Shown: in pieces, positions 33,924 through 43,643 of the stretch | How the letters are laid out: the number at the start of each line of letters is the position of its first letter | Position numbering within the stretch: position 1 is the first letter of the stretch | Position numbers and translations under genes: made by a program | The notes under the pieces: generated by a model | What the model saw: the letters and a program-made list of their open reading frames with translations, nothing else | Databases searched by the model: none | Told to the model about the DNA's origin: nothing | Source: Flavobacteriales bacterium | GTDB lineage: Bacteria; Bacteroidota; Bacteroidia; Flavobacteriales_D; Crocinitomicaceae | Direction: 5' to 3' | Assembly: GCA_947447525.1 (NCBI GenBank) | Contig: CANFJL010000001.1 | Location: 434,001-498,000, forward strand | Length of the DNA: 64,000 bases

Positions 33924-35297
33924 CTATTCTTGAATTAAACGAATATCGACCCTGCGATTGGCAGCTCTTCCTACTTGATCGGTGTTGCTTGACTTCGGTT
34001 TACTTTCTCCATGATAGTTGCACTTAATTCTATTCGCCGCTATACCATTCATGAGCAATAAATCTTTTAATGCGTCAACACGATCTTTTGAAAGTTTCTC
34101 ATTATAAGTGAGATCTCCAATAGCATCGGTATGTCCATCCAAGTAAATATTGATTTTTTGATTTTGAAGTAGGATATTAATAAGTCCTTCAATAGCACCC
34201 ATAGATTCTTTTTCAATAAGCGCTCGATCAAATTCAAAATAAATGGTTTTTTCGATGGCGGTCGCAAGGAAATCTTCTTTATTTGGAGTTGTTTCTTTTA
34301 TATAAATGGTATCTACTTTACTAACATTCAAAGTGTCCACATGGTAAATATCTTGATAGACAATTTTTACTATGGTATCATGAATTGGATTACGGCTCAT
34401 TTTTTCTTGTTTTTCTCTTGGATTCTTACAAAATCTTAAACTCATGATCAATTCATGTGATCCTGCACTGTAGGACGCAATATTAGCCATAGGCGCTTCA
34501 TAAGCGTAAGCAAATAAAAATCTATCTTTCAATTGAATCCCAATGCGTCCAATAAGCCCAACTTGTGTACGATAAGAAAGACCTAAATGCAAGTTCTTTT
34601 TATAAATGAAGGAACTATTAATGTCCACCTGCATTACATTGTTAATTCCTTTCATGAGTAAGGAGGGTTGAACATCCCATGTTTTTGATAGTGGAATTGT
34701 ATATGCAGCATATCCAATGGCATGTCGTTTGAGACCATAACCTGGTAAATTGGTATATCCAAAATTCGAAAAACTGTGAATTAATTGCTTTGTAGAAATT
34801 CCCAATTCAAATTGTTCGAATCGATAAGTAACCCCAATATCCGTATTGATCACCCCCGAGGATTGATTCCCTCCATTTACAATAGGATCTAAAGGGTCAA
34901 ATACTACAGCGCTGGAAGGATTGAGTCTATATTGGTTATATCCAATGGAGGCTCCAATTCTAATTTCATGTCTGGTTTGAATATTGAATCCATAAGAAAC
35001 TGTTCCCATTCCAGAGAATTGTTGCAACATGCCTATTTTATCAATTAAAAGTTGTCCGCCTGCCCCAAAATGTTTTCCAATACTTGTACTTGCATTGAAT
35101 AAACTTGTAGCAGGGGCGCCTTCAATGCGCAACCATTGATTTAGATGAGAAGCAGAAATCTGCGTGCATTTTTCCATGCCAACATAGGCTGGATTGAAAC
35201 TATATTTATTAAATAAATAAGTATTTGATTGTGGCACTTGTTGTCCGTGTAGTATAGTAAAACAGGACATGAAAAGTAGGATAAAATAATTCTTCAT
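33924..35297 (-). CDS. PorP/SprF-family outer membrane protein fused to a C-terminal OmpA domain
   Basis: 457 residues. Signal peptide MKNYFILLFMSCFTILHGQQ, then a PorP/SprF-type barrel (about 20-290) with the typical opening NKYSFNPAYVGMEKC and repeated GLSYRTQVGL-like strands, then an OmpA-like peptidoglycan-binding domain (about 345-457): IYFEFDRALIEKES, YLDGHTDAIGDLTYNEKLSKDR and GRAANRRVDIRL. PorP/SprF proteins serve T9SS, and SprF is needed for export of the type B cargo SprB. This gene follows the 1245-residue type B protein by 6 nt, so it is probably its dedicated partner. The OmpA tail would fix the barrel to peptidoglycan. Confidence 0.92.
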   Translation of the reverse strand: MKNYFILLFMSCFTILHGQQVPQSNTYLFNKYSFNPAYVGMEKCTQISASHLNQWLRIEGAPATSLFNASTSIGKHFGAGGQLLIDKIGMLQQFSGMGTVSYGFNIQTRHEIRIGASIGYNQYRLNPSSAVVFDPLDPIVNGGNQSSGVINTDIGVTYRFEQFELGISTKQLIHSFSNFGYTNLPGYGLKRHAIGYAAYTIPLSKTWDVQPSLLMKGINNVMQVDINSSFIYKKNLHLGLSYRTQVGLIGRIGIQLKDRFLFAYAYEAPMANIASYSAGSHELIMSLRFCKNPREKQEKMSRNPIHDTIVKIVYQDIYHVDTLNVSKVDTIYIKETTPNKEDFLATAIEKTIYFEFDRALIEKESMGAIEGLINILLQNQKINIYLDGHTDAIGDLTYNEKLSKDRVDALKDLLLMNGIAANRIKCNYHGESKPKSSNTDQVGRAANRRVDIRLIQE

Positions 35298-35303
35298 ATT
35301 CCT

Positions 35304-38300
35304 TTATTTTTTAAGTCGTAATAAATTTAATGAGCCTTTCCATTCTTGTTCCTTGCATTGGATAGAGTAGAAGTAAACCCCGTCGGGCAAGGGATCGCCA
35401 TTTTTGGTTCCGTCCCATTCATTGTTATAATCATTTGTTTCATAGAGCACTTGTCCCCAACGGTTGTAAATTTTAACATCACAACCTTTAATTAAATTGG
35501 GTTGATCAATTTTCCATGTATCATTTTGATTGTCGCCATTAGGAGTGAGCAAATTACTTATTTGTAGATCACCTATGCAACTCACAACTGAAAGTTCTAA
35601 TACGCATACGGAATCACAACCAGTGCCATTCGTAATGGTATCCTTAAATTGTCCGCTTTGGGTAATGGCTTGACCATTAAAATTATAAGTTTCACCTTCA
35701 CAAATAGTAGCATTGGTATAGCTGCTTAAGGGAGGGTTCACCATTAATGAAAGTAAAATTAAAGAATCGCAATTTCCTGTAGAAATAAGGGTATCACTAT
35801 AAAATCCTGTTGTAGTTAATATTTGCCCATTAAAATTGTAAGTGCTTCCTGAGCAAATGGTTTGATTTAAAGTATTAAGTATCATCGGACTAAAATTCAA
35901 ACTAGTGATTACGATGCTATCACAGTTTGTGATGGAGCTTAAAGTGTCGGCATACAATCCACTTGTTGAATAATTATTACCTCCAATGGAATAAGTTCCT
36001 CCAGTACAAATTGTAATTTGCTGTAAAGTAGGATCAATAATCGGATGGAAAGAAAGTTGTGTGATAACAATACTATCACAACCTTGTGTGGAAGTGAAGT
36101 AATCGGTATAAGTCCCAGCTTGGTTCTGTTGTATTCCTCCTAATAAGACACTTTCTCCTGGACAAAGCACGAGTGATGTGTTACTCGTGGTAGGGGTACA
36201 AGGATTATTACATCCACTTGCATCGAAGGTGAATATTTGTGGGCAAGCTCCATCATTTACCGTCATGGTGTAGATACCTGACATGGCAGCAAGATAAGTG
36301 AAATTTGCATTGGGCATTAAAGTACCATTGGCAACGACCGTTCCTAGAGGATTTGTAATTGCATAAGTGTAAGGTGCTCCATTAAATGAATTTAATCCAC
36401 CGCTAGCGGTTAGACTTAAAGTACAAGTAGAAGTATTATAGTTGAAATTTGTATTTAAAGCCTGCAGATAAACCACTGGAATTCCATTTTCAACGGTCGC
36501 ACTAGAACAATTAAAAGTACCCCAATTGCTTGGGTTATCTCCAGCTGGAGATAAATAATACAGCGTATTAAATAAAGGGTTTCCGAAGACTCCACTTCCA
36601 TTGCCATTATTAATTAAGTTCCCGTTTAGTCCTTGAATAGAATCTATAAATGAGAATCCTGAATTGGCTATTGGATTTGCAGGTAATGGAATTTGATGTA
36701 ACACATATCCAGGAGACAAACAAGAGGGAAGAGAGGCGGTTGATTGTCCAATTCCATCTACTAAAATTCCAGGCGTTAATGTATCACCAAAACATACAAA
36801 TGCGGTATCTAAATTTAAAATACTTGCATTATTTCCATTTGAAATTGTTGCATAAATATCACCGGCATCACTTTCTAATTCTTTAATATATTCAATGATA
36901 TACTGTCCTTCATCTCCTGCGGATCCACCATCAATTTGAATAGCATACATTTTACCGATTTCCATACAACAAATGGTTTCTTGATGACCATTGTAGGTTG
37001 CTGATCCAGAAATAATTGGAGTAATTGCAGGAGTATATCGCGTTCCATCCAGTGTATAGGTTGCAGGTTGTAAACCACCATAGCAATTCGTTCCATTGAG
37101 TAATTCAAAAACATTAAAACGCAACAAATCCATTCCGATATAGGCTCTAATACTTAATTCAACAGCACCAGAAGGTGGAGCTGTAAAATAATGCCAAACC
37201 GTTTGATTGGCACAGTTGGTTGGAAGTTGATCAATTGCAGGTTCACCGGCTAAATATTCGCGACACGCCAGTACATTTGATCCTGCTACAGCTTGAAAAG
37301 TAGGATTTGTATTCGCAGGAATTACGGGAACTTCATATAAAGTATCTTGCAGTGCCAGACAAAGTATGTCATTTCCAGGAGGATTTAAAGATGGGTCTGA
37401 AATACTTGGGTCATAAATCCATGCAGAAATATCTTGTCCGCTTAAGGCTGTTATATTATCAGAAGGATCCATCATTCCGAAATATTTATAACCTGGTTCA
37501 AGGCATCTTAGATCCATTTTCGCACTTGGGTCACCTCCTAAAAAGCTATTGGTGCCACCTTCATCTGAACTTAAAAATTTTAAATTAGAGCATAAAAAAT
37601 CAGTTGGAACGCCTGGTCCAAATTGTTTATCAAAACCAAATAAAGCTTCACTTTCACCATAAAGAGCGCTTAAGTAATCAGTTTCAAAATGAATCCTTCC
37701 TTTTTGAGGCGCAATGAAGGAAAGCCAAATACTTTCATTCATCACCGCATTTCCAGCGGCTATGTGCTGATAATCATAGGCGTGATATTGATTGGGATTA
37801 GCACTCGTGTTTTGCTCACCAGTTTCGCCAGCACTATTTCCACCGTCAAAGGCACATGCAAAGGTCATTGTAGTGGTTGGAGTACTATTTTGTGCAGGTG
37901 TAATCACAGTTGTATTATAACTAATAGGTGCAGCCAAACAAGGAATGTCTTCCATAGTCGGTGCAGTACCACTGAAACTGTTCACACGCATTTGATAATA
38001 TCCATGGGAGGAAACATTGTCTGCCGTCATTTGAACATAATAAGTTTCTCCAGGAATTAGTTTTTGATAAGAAATCAAAGGTGTAGGATTACAAGCATCA
38101 AAAGTGATGTCACTTTCTGGATCAAAACCTAGTAAATCAATACCATCTGAATAATCTACATGCGAAAGATATTCAAATTTATTTTTTATAGGTGTTCCAC
38201 TAACAGGATGTAAACCAGCTGTACAGCTTGCCCCATCTGCAGCATGGTAGATTTCAATATAGGTACCAATATCAGTCCCAGGTAAATCTGTAAGTACTTG

Positions 38301-39041
38301 TACAGAACCGCTAGCTGGCGCAATGAATTTTCCCCAGGCAGACCCAGAAGCTTGAACATCATTGGCTGCTGGTTCGTTGGTTTCTAAAGTTGAACTGCAC
38401 CAACCAAAGGCATAGGTGGTATTTAAAGCAAGTGCATTGGCCGCACAAATATTGTCATCAAGATAACTCACTACAATTGGTAGTCGCTCAACGGATAGAT
38501 TAATTACATAATGTTGATAACAAGCACCATCGGTGCTGTAGGCATTGAAGGAATAATTTAAAGTCCCTGCTGCAATAGGAACAGGAAGCACTACATTTTG
38601 AATACCCGTTTCACCATCCGTAAATCCAAGGATGTCATAATTTCCTGCATCATCATTTTCATAAGCTTCCCACGCGAGATTAATGGCACTCGGCACATCT
38701 GTTGGACATATATAATCGTGTTCGAAAAATTTTCCATTACTTGGATTGAAATTACCATTTGGGGCAACTAAAGAATAGGGACCATTGTCATTATTCTTAT
38801 AGCCATAATTGAAATTATAAATCCCAAATAGGGCAGGGTTATTATTGGTAAGGCCCAAGGAATTATCCGTGGCTGTAAATTCCCAAACGAAATCACTATT
38901 TCCAAGAAAAAGTCCATCACAGTCCACATTGTTTAATGTTTGAACAGAAAGTACTGTGACTCTCAAGGTAGCTTGGGCATTAATGATTATGGGGAAAAGT
39001 AAAATCCAGAACAGGATTTTAAATCTAAATAAAATGTTCAT
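35304..39041 (-). CDS. Large T9SS type B (CHU_C) surface protein with tandem 51-residue repeats
   Basis: 1245-residue secreted protein: signal peptide (ending IIINAQA), beta-rich modules (about 20-940) that include two or three related adhesion-like domains (for example GSAWGKFIAPASGSVQVLTD), then four tandem repeats of exactly 51 residues (about 956-1152), and a gliding-motility C-terminal domain from about 1161 (LLTPNGDNQNDTW, IYNRWGQVLYET, EWDGT, LPDGVYFY). It should be exported by T9SS to the cell surface as an adhesin or matrix protein. The PorP-OmpA gene begins 6 nt after it, an SprB-SprF-like pair. The promoter is not clear. Confidence 0.92.
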   Translation of the reverse strand: MNILFRFKILFWILLFPIIINAQATLRVTVLSVQTLNNVDCDGLFLGNSDFVWEFTATDNSLGLTNNNPALFGIYNFNYGYKNNDNGPYSLVAPNGNFNPSNGKFFEHDYICPTDVPSAINLAWEAYENDDAGNYDILGFTDGETGIQNVVLPVPIAAGTLNYSFNAYSTDGACYQHYVINLSVERLPIVVSYLDDNICAANALALNTTYAFGWCSSTLETNEPAANDVQASGSAWGKFIAPASGSVQVLTDLPGTDIGTYIEIYHAADGASCTAGLHPVSGTPIKNKFEYLSHVDYSDGIDLLGFDPESDITFDACNPTPLISYQKLIPGETYYVQMTADNVSSHGYYQMRVNSFSGTAPTMEDIPCLAAPISYNTTVITPAQNSTPTTTMTFACAFDGGNSAGETGEQNTSANPNQYHAYDYQHIAAGNAVMNESIWLSFIAPQKGRIHFETDYLSALYGESEALFGFDKQFGPGVPTDFLCSNLKFLSSDEGGTNSFLGGDPSAKMDLRCLEPGYKYFGMMDPSDNITALSGQDISAWIYDPSISDPSLNPPGNDILCLALQDTLYEVPVIPANTNPTFQAVAGSNVLACREYLAGEPAIDQLPTNCANQTVWHYFTAPPSGAVELSIRAYIGMDLLRFNVFELLNGTNCYGGLQPATYTLDGTRYTPAITPIISGSATYNGHQETICCMEIGKMYAIQIDGGSAGDEGQYIIEYIKELESDAGDIYATISNGNNASILNLDTAFVCFGDTLTPGILVDGIGQSTASLPSCLSPGYVLHQIPLPANPIANSGFSFIDSIQGLNGNLINNGNGSGVFGNPLFNTLYYLSPAGDNPSNWGTFNCSSATVENGIPVVYLQALNTNFNYNTSTCTLSLTASGGLNSFNGAPYTYAITNPLGTVVANGTLMPNANFTYLAAMSGIYTMTVNDGACPQIFTFDASGCNNPCTPTTSNTSLVLCPGESVLLGGIQQNQAGTYTDYFTSTQGCDSIVITQLSFHPIIDPTLQQITICTGGTYSIGGNNYSTSGLYADTLSSITNCDSIVITSLNFSPMILNTLNQTICSGSTYNFNGQILTTTGFYSDTLISTGNCDSLILLSLMVNPPLSSYTNATICEGETYNFNGQAITQSGQFKDTITNGTGCDSVCVLELSVVSCIGDLQISNLLTPNGDNQNDTWKIDQPNLIKGCDVKIYNRWGQVLYETNDYNNEWDGTKNGDPLPDGVYFYSIQCKEQEWKGSLNLLRLKK
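35586..36176 (-). repeat. Four tandem 153-bp coding repeats in the type B protein
   Basis: Cysteines in the repeated ICxGxTY context recur with a spacing of 51, 51 and 51 residues, each unit ending with a G/N-C-D-S motif. The units are diverged at DNA level but keep exact length. Confidence 0.8.
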
Positions 39042-39177
39042 AGTTGTAGTTAAGATAAGCTAATATAAGCAAAAATTAACGACAATAAGACATTCATATT
39101 TGAGAAATCACTCCTCGAAACACTACTTTAACATATTAACCTTGAGAAACTTAAGATTATTGAGATAATTAAAATAA

Positions 39178-40443
39178 TTAGAGAAGCATAGAGACTGGAT
39201 TTTCCATGTAGCCTTTAAATGTTTGCAAAAATGCAGCACCTGTTGCACCATCAACTACACGATGATCACAAGATAACGTCACTTTCATTACATTTCCTGG
39301 AACAACTTGTCCATTTTTCACTACTGGAACTTCTTTAATTCCTCCAACGGCTAAGATGCAACTATCAGGAGGATTAACGATTGCCGTAAATGACTCTATC
39401 CCAAACATCCCTAAATTAGAAATGGTGAAAGTATTTCCTTCCCAATCAGAAGGTTGTAATTTCTTATCTTTAGCACGACCAGCAAGATCCTTAACTTCTG
39501 CAGAAATTTGAGAAAGTCCTTTGGTATCAGCAAATCTAATAACTGGAACCAACAAACCATCTTCAACCGCTACAGCGACACCGATATGAACATGTTGATT
39601 GCGTCTAATTACATCTCCCAACCATGAGCTATTTACATTTGGATTTTTCTTCAGCGCCATTGCAACGGCTTTTACGACAAAGTCATTGAAGGACACTTTA
39701 ACACCTTCTTGCGCATTAAGAGATTTTCTAGATTGCATGGCGTTATCCATGTCAATATCTAGGGTCAAATAAAAATGAGGCGCGGTGAATTTACTTTCAG
39801 CCAAACGACGCGCAATAGTTTTGCGCATTTGACTAATCGGTTCATCTACAAACGATTCTACACCCTCTGGAGCAGCAGAATAACTTGGAATATTTGCAGC
39901 GGTATAAGGAACATAATGATCTACATCTCTTTTTACAATTCTACCATTCTCTCCTGTACCTCCAACCAAATTGATGTCAATACCTTTTTCTTCTGCCAAT
40001 CTCTTAGCAAGAGGGGAAGCATATAAACGTTCAGAATTATTATTATGAGCAGGCGCAGGGCTTGCTTTTACTGCTGGAGCAACAACCTGAGTAGCAACTG
40101 GAGCAGCAACTGGAGCTTCAGCGATTGGTGCAGGACTTGGAATTACTTCTTCTACAGGTTTTACAGCAACTGGACTTCCAGCAATTAAGGCACTAATATC
40201 CTCTCCAGGTTGACCAATAATAGCTAAAATTGAATTTACTGGCGCTGCTTGACCGGTTTCTACTCCAATATGAAGCAAGACGCCATCATAAAAAGATTCG
40301 AATTCCATTGTCGCTTTATCCGTTTCGATTTCAGCAAGAATTTCACCTTCCTTTACGGTATCTCCAATTTTCTTTGTCCAAGAAGCAACAACACCTTCTA
40401 ACATGGTGTCACTTAATTTCGGCATGTAAACAACTTCAGCCAT
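39178..40443 (-). CDS. pdhC: Pyruvate dehydrogenase complex E2 (dihydrolipoamide acetyltransferase)
   Basis: 421-residue E2 subunit of the pyruvate dehydrogenase complex, making acetyl-CoA. A single lipoyl domain (1-80) has the lipoylation site ETDKATMEFES. An Ala/Pro/Val-rich linker (about 90-130) follows, then the peripheral subunit-binding domain YASPLAKRLAEEKGIDI (about 137-172), and the catalytic acetyltransferase domain from about 190, with active-site HRVVDGATGA near the end. It starts 12 nt after pdhA. E1 beta and E3 are elsewhere. A minor alternative is the E2 of a branched-chain complex, but the pdhA partner favours pyruvate. Confidence 0.93.
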   Translation of the reverse strand: MAEVVYMPKLSDTMLEGVVASWTKKIGDTVKEGEILAEIETDKATMEFESFYDGVLLHIGVETGQAAPVNSILAIIGQPGEDISALIAGSPVAVKPVEEVIPSPAPIAEAPVAAPVATQVVAPAVKASPAPAHNNNSERLYASPLAKRLAEEKGIDINLVGGTGENGRIVKRDVDHYVPYTAANIPSYSAAPEGVESFVDEPISQMRKTIARRLAESKFTAPHFYLTLDIDMDNAMQSRKSLNAQEGVKVSFNDFVVKAVAMALKKNPNVNSSWLGDVIRRNQHVHIGVAVAVEDGLLVPVIRFADTKGLSQISAEVKDLAGRAKDKKLQPSDWEGNTFTISNLGMFGIESFTAIVNPPDSCILAVGGIKEVPVVKNGQVVPGNVMKVTLSCDHRVVDGATGAAFLQTFKGYMENPVSMLL

Positions 40444-40455
40444 GTATTATAATTT

Positions 40456-41508
40456 TTAGTATTCTTTAATATAAGGGTAGTCTGTCTGAACATATATGTC
40501 TTCATACAGTTCATGTGCTTCTGGGTAGGGAGAATTTTCTGCAAAAGTCACAGATTCTTCAACCTCTTTTTTAACCCATAAGCTGATATCTTCAATTTCT
40601 TTTTCATTCAGCCATTTGTTCGACTTAATTACTTCTAATACATGATCGATAGGATCTTTTTCCATCCACTCATTCAATTCTTCTTTAGTTCTATATTTTT
40701 GTGGATCAGACATCGAATGTCCTTTATATCTATAAGTACGAATATCAAGTAATGTAGGTCCATCGCCTCTTCTTGCTCTATTACAAGCTTCTTCCATTGC
40801 ATCATGAACATCTTCTGGACGCATACCATTTACAATCTTCGAAGGCATTTCGTATGATAATCCAATTTTTGACAAATCTGTTACATTGGTAGTTCTTTCA
40901 ACCGATGTTCCCATCGCGTAATTGTTGTTTTCAATTATATAAATAACTGGCAACTTCCAATTCATAGCCATGTTGAATGTTTCATGTAAAGCACCTTGGC
41001 GCACCGCACCGTCACCCATAGAAACTACGGCAACATTATCAGTGTTATTGTATTGTTCAGCAAAAGCAACACCTGTACCCATTGGTATTTGAGCACCTAC
41101 AATTCCATGCCCCCCCATAAAGTTTTTCTCTTTATCAAAAAAGTGCATAGAACCACCTTTACCTTTCGAGCAACCAGTACTTCTACCATATAATTCAGCC
41201 ATAAGTACACGCGGATCAGTTCCTAAAGCTAAAGGATGCGCATGGTCACGATAGGCAGTCATGTGTTTGTCATTTGGGCGACAAGCGCTTGCCGTTCCCG
41301 CTACAATTGCTTCTTGACCAATATATAAGTGACAAAATCCACCAAATTTTTGTTGAATATATAACTGTCCAGTTTTTTCTTCAAAACGACGAATTAATAG
41401 CATGTCTTTGTACCATTTCACGTAAGTTTCTTTTGGAAACTTCGTTTTCTGAGCAGCAGTAGTTTTCGTTGCTATTGATTTGTTTGCAGTTGTTGATTTA
41501 ACAGCCAT
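40456..41508 (-). CDS. pdhA: Pyruvate dehydrogenase E1 component, alpha subunit
   Basis: 350-residue thiamine-diphosphate enzyme subunit. An Ala/Thr/Lys-rich N-terminal extension of about 25 residues precedes the family core: RRFEEKTGQLYIQQKFGGFCHLYIGQEA, YRDHAHPLALG, GGHGIVGAQIPMGTG, the TPP motif MGDGAVRQGALHETFNMA to ENNNYAMGTSV, and the phosphorylation-loop-like YRYKGHSMSDPQKYRTKEE. It decarboxylates pyruvate with the beta subunit, which is not encoded next to it. It is the first gene of the pdhA-pdhC operon with a promoter 25 nt upstream of the ATG. Confidence 0.95.
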   Translation of the reverse strand: MAVKSTTANKSIATKTTAAQKTKFPKETYVKWYKDMLLIRRFEEKTGQLYIQQKFGGFCHLYIGQEAIVAGTASACRPNDKHMTAYRDHAHPLALGTDPRVLMAELYGRSTGCSKGKGGSMHFFDKEKNFMGGHGIVGAQIPMGTGVAFAEQYNNTDNVAVVSMGDGAVRQGALHETFNMAMNWKLPVIYIIENNNYAMGTSVERTTNVTDLSKIGLSYEMPSKIVNGMRPEDVHDAMEEACNRARRGDGPTLLDIRTYRYKGHSMSDPQKYRTKEELNEWMEKDPIDHVLEVIKSNKWLNEKEIEDISLWVKKEVEESVTFAENSPYPEAHELYEDIYVQTDYPYIKEY

Positions 41509-41533
41509 TTAATGAAGTATTAAAATTGAAAAG

Positions 41534-41563
41534 CAAATATAAGAAGGAAATTCATATTTCAAA
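41534..41563 (-). promoter_or_regulatory. Promoter of the pdhA-pdhC operon
   Basis: On the minus strand, TTTG (41563-41560), an 18-nt spacer and TATATTTG (41541-41534) resemble the Bacteroidota promoter; the spacer is 1 nt shorter than usual. The leader to the ATG is about 20-25 nt. Confidence 0.6.
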
Positions 41564-41620
41564 CAAATTGTCTTATTTACACTAAGTAATTTTCAATGTA
41601 AATCTTAGATTTTAGAACCT

Positions 41621-42484
41621 TTAGCTATTTTGAGGTTCATTTGTCTTCCATGCTTTATAGATAAGAACTATTCCAGCAATCACAAATGGGATGCTGAGCA
41701 TTTGACCTGTATTGATAAAATATTCAAAATCTCTAGCAGTTTGACCTTCCTTAAGAAATTCGATAAAAAATCTTGTTCCGAATACAAGCACTAGAAATAC
41801 GCCAAAAATTAATCCTTTTTTTCGCCATAAGTCTTTTTTCCAAAAGAGAAAAAGTAGCAATCCAAAAACAAATAAATAGCAAAGTGCTTCATAGAGTTGC
41901 GTTGGATGTCTCACTGGAATCATAGACCAATCACACTGGTATGGATAACCACAATCATGATGTAAAAACTTAAATCCCCAGGGAACGGTGGTCACATGTC
42001 CAACCATTTCGTGATTGACTAGATTACCAAAGCGAATAAATGCAGCTCCAATAGCGATAGGGGCAGCCATTCGATCAAGTGTCCAAAGAAATGATTTTTT
42101 GACAACTTTTTTAGAGAAAATATAAAGTGAAATAAGAATTGCTAGTGCCGCGCCATGACTGGCCAATCCACCTTCCCAAATTTTAATAATATCTCCAGGA
42201 TGGGAAAAATAACCTCTTTCCAAAATAACGCCATTTGAAATGGTATCGTAATAAGGTCCATAAAAAAGCACATGTCCTAATCGCGCACCAATGATTGTGG
42301 CAAGCACCATATACATGACTAATTTGTCCAATGTATCATTGCCAATTTGCTCTTTTTGGAACATTTTTTTAACCACAAAATAGCCAAGAATTAATCCTGT
42401 AACGAAGAGTAAACCGTATAAATTTGGTGTGCGATACCCATCAATAATTTCAGAATTTACCGCCCAATTAATTGTTAAAAGCAC
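41621..42484 (-). CDS. lgt: Prolipoprotein diacylglyceryl transferase
   Basis: 287-residue inner-membrane enzyme that adds diacylglyceryl to the lipobox Cys of prolipoproteins, the first step of lipoprotein maturation. Seven helices are visible. Conserved features: GARLGHVLFYGP, EGGLASHGAALA, FIRFGNLVNHEMVGH (Lgt signature with the essential Asn/His region) and RHPTQLYEALCYL. The start is GTG at 42484, 1 nt after the trhO stop, and the N-terminus MLLTINWAVNSEI is normal for the family. It serves the many lipoproteins in this window. Confidence 0.95.
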   Translation of the reverse strand: MLLTINWAVNSEIIDGYRTPNLYGLLFVTGLILGYFVVKKMFQKEQIGNDTLDKLVMYMVLATIIGARLGHVLFYGPYYDTISNGVILERGYFSHPGDIIKIWEGGLASHGAALAILISLYIFSKKVVKKSFLWTLDRMAAPIAIGAAFIRFGNLVNHEMVGHVTTVPWGFKFLHHDCGYPYQCDWSMIPVRHPTQLYEALCYLFVFGLLLFLFWKKDLWRKKGLIFGVFLVLVFGTRFFIEFLKEGQTARDFEYFINTGQMLSIPFVIAGIVLIYKAWKTNEPQNS

Positions 42485-42485
42485 C

Positions 42486-43568
42486 TTATTTTTTTATTGA
42501 ATGTTCAATCAAAGATAATGGTTTTTCTGTATTGAGCTTAAAGGGTAATTTATTTGATCTACCTTTCTTGAAAATCTTATTACTATTGTCTTTTCCTTGC
42601 CTCAATTCTTTCTGCAATTCTAGTGGTAAATTTATTGTATCTAAACATTCGTCAGAGCAACAATTTTTCTTTGTTTCCTTGCAGGAGTCGCATTGAATGA
42701 AGAGTAAGTGGCAGGCATCATTGACACAATTGGTATGTGTATCAGCAGGAGCGCCACATTGATGACAAACTGCAATTATATCATCGGAAATTCTTTCGCC
42801 CCTTCTTTCATCGAAGACAAAATTCTTACCAATAAACTTATTCTCTAAGCCTAATTCTTTTGCGTCGTTGGCGTATTTAATAATTCCTCCTTCCAGCTGA
42901 TGGATATTCGCAAATCCTTTGTGTTTGAACCATGCAGATGCTTTTTCACAGCGAATTCCACCTGTGCAATACATCACTATATTTTTATCTTCATTGCCTT
43001 TGAGAATTGTTTCCTCAATATAAGGCAAGGATTCTCTAAAAGTATCCACATCGGGAAGATGTGCTCCTTTGAAATGACCAACCTCGTGTTCGTAATGATT
43101 TCTAAAATCAATTAAAATCGTATCAGGATCGTTGGTTAGTTCATTGAATTCTGCAGCTTTCAGATGTTTTCCAATTTTAGTAACATCGAAATTTTCATCT
43201 TCTAGTCCATCTGCTAGAATTTTATCTCGGACCTTTATTTTTAGTTTTAAAAAAGGAAATTCTGCTTCCGCATCATCCACGGCAAAGTTTAGGCGGACAT
43301 TATTTAGAAATTCAATTCCGTATAAAGCTTCTCTAAATGCACCTAAGAATTCTGTAGGAACCGCAATTTGAGCATTAATTCCTTCGTGTGCAATGTAGGT
43401 GCGACCGACTACATCAAATTGCGACCACATTTGAAAAAGGTGATCTCTAAAGAGTTGAGGATTTACAATTTTAGCATATTTATAAAAAGAAATGGTAACA
43501 AATTTATGGCCAATCTCTCTTAAATGTTTCTCTAAATCCTCCTTGTTTAATTTATTCCACAGTTGCAT
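42486..43568 (-). CDS. trhO: tRNA uridine(34) hydroxylase (rhodanese-related, YceA family)
   Basis: 360-residue oxygen-dependent enzyme forming 5-hydroxyuridine at tRNA position 34. The N-terminal acylphosphatase-like part contains GRTYIAHEGINAQIAVP. The rhodanese domain (about 125-230) carries the active Cys in MYCTGGIRCEKASAW. The C-terminal Cys-rich tail has CHQCGAP, CVNDACHLLFIQCDSC and CCSDEC. ATG 43568 is chosen because the upstream alternative TTG (43598) lies inside the TATCTTTG promoter element. It is the first gene of a trhO-lgt operon with 1 nt between the genes. Confidence 0.93.
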   Translation of the reverse strand: MQLWNKLNKEDLEKHLREIGHKFVTISFYKYAKIVNPQLFRDHLFQMWSQFDVVGRTYIAHEGINAQIAVPTEFLGAFREALYGIEFLNNVRLNFAVDDAEAEFPFLKLKIKVRDKILADGLEDENFDVTKIGKHLKAAEFNELTNDPDTILIDFRNHYEHEVGHFKGAHLPDVDTFRESLPYIEETILKGNEDKNIVMYCTGGIRCEKASAWFKHKGFANIHQLEGGIIKYANDAKELGLENKFIGKNFVFDERRGERISDDIIAVCHQCGAPADTHTNCVNDACHLLFIQCDSCKETKKNCCSDECLDTINLPLELQKELRQGKDNSNKIFKKGRSNKLPFKLNTEKPLSLIEHSIKK

Positions 43569-43595
43569 GCTATGTTTTTTTAAATTTTGGAACAA

Positions 43596-43603
43596 CAAAG
43601 ATA
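43596..43603 (-). promoter_or_regulatory. -7 element for trhO-lgt
   Basis: TATCTTTG on the minus strand, 27 nt before the ATG at 43568. It fixes the trhO start because a start at 43598 would fall within the element. Confidence 0.5.
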
Positions 43604-43643
43604 AGTGAAATGCAGTGCCTAAAAAATGATTCTGATCATCTTT

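Noticed and set aside
35586..36176. CRISPR-like or intergenic repeat array
   Set aside because: The repeat is coding, of 153-bp period, diverged in DNA and conserved in protein.
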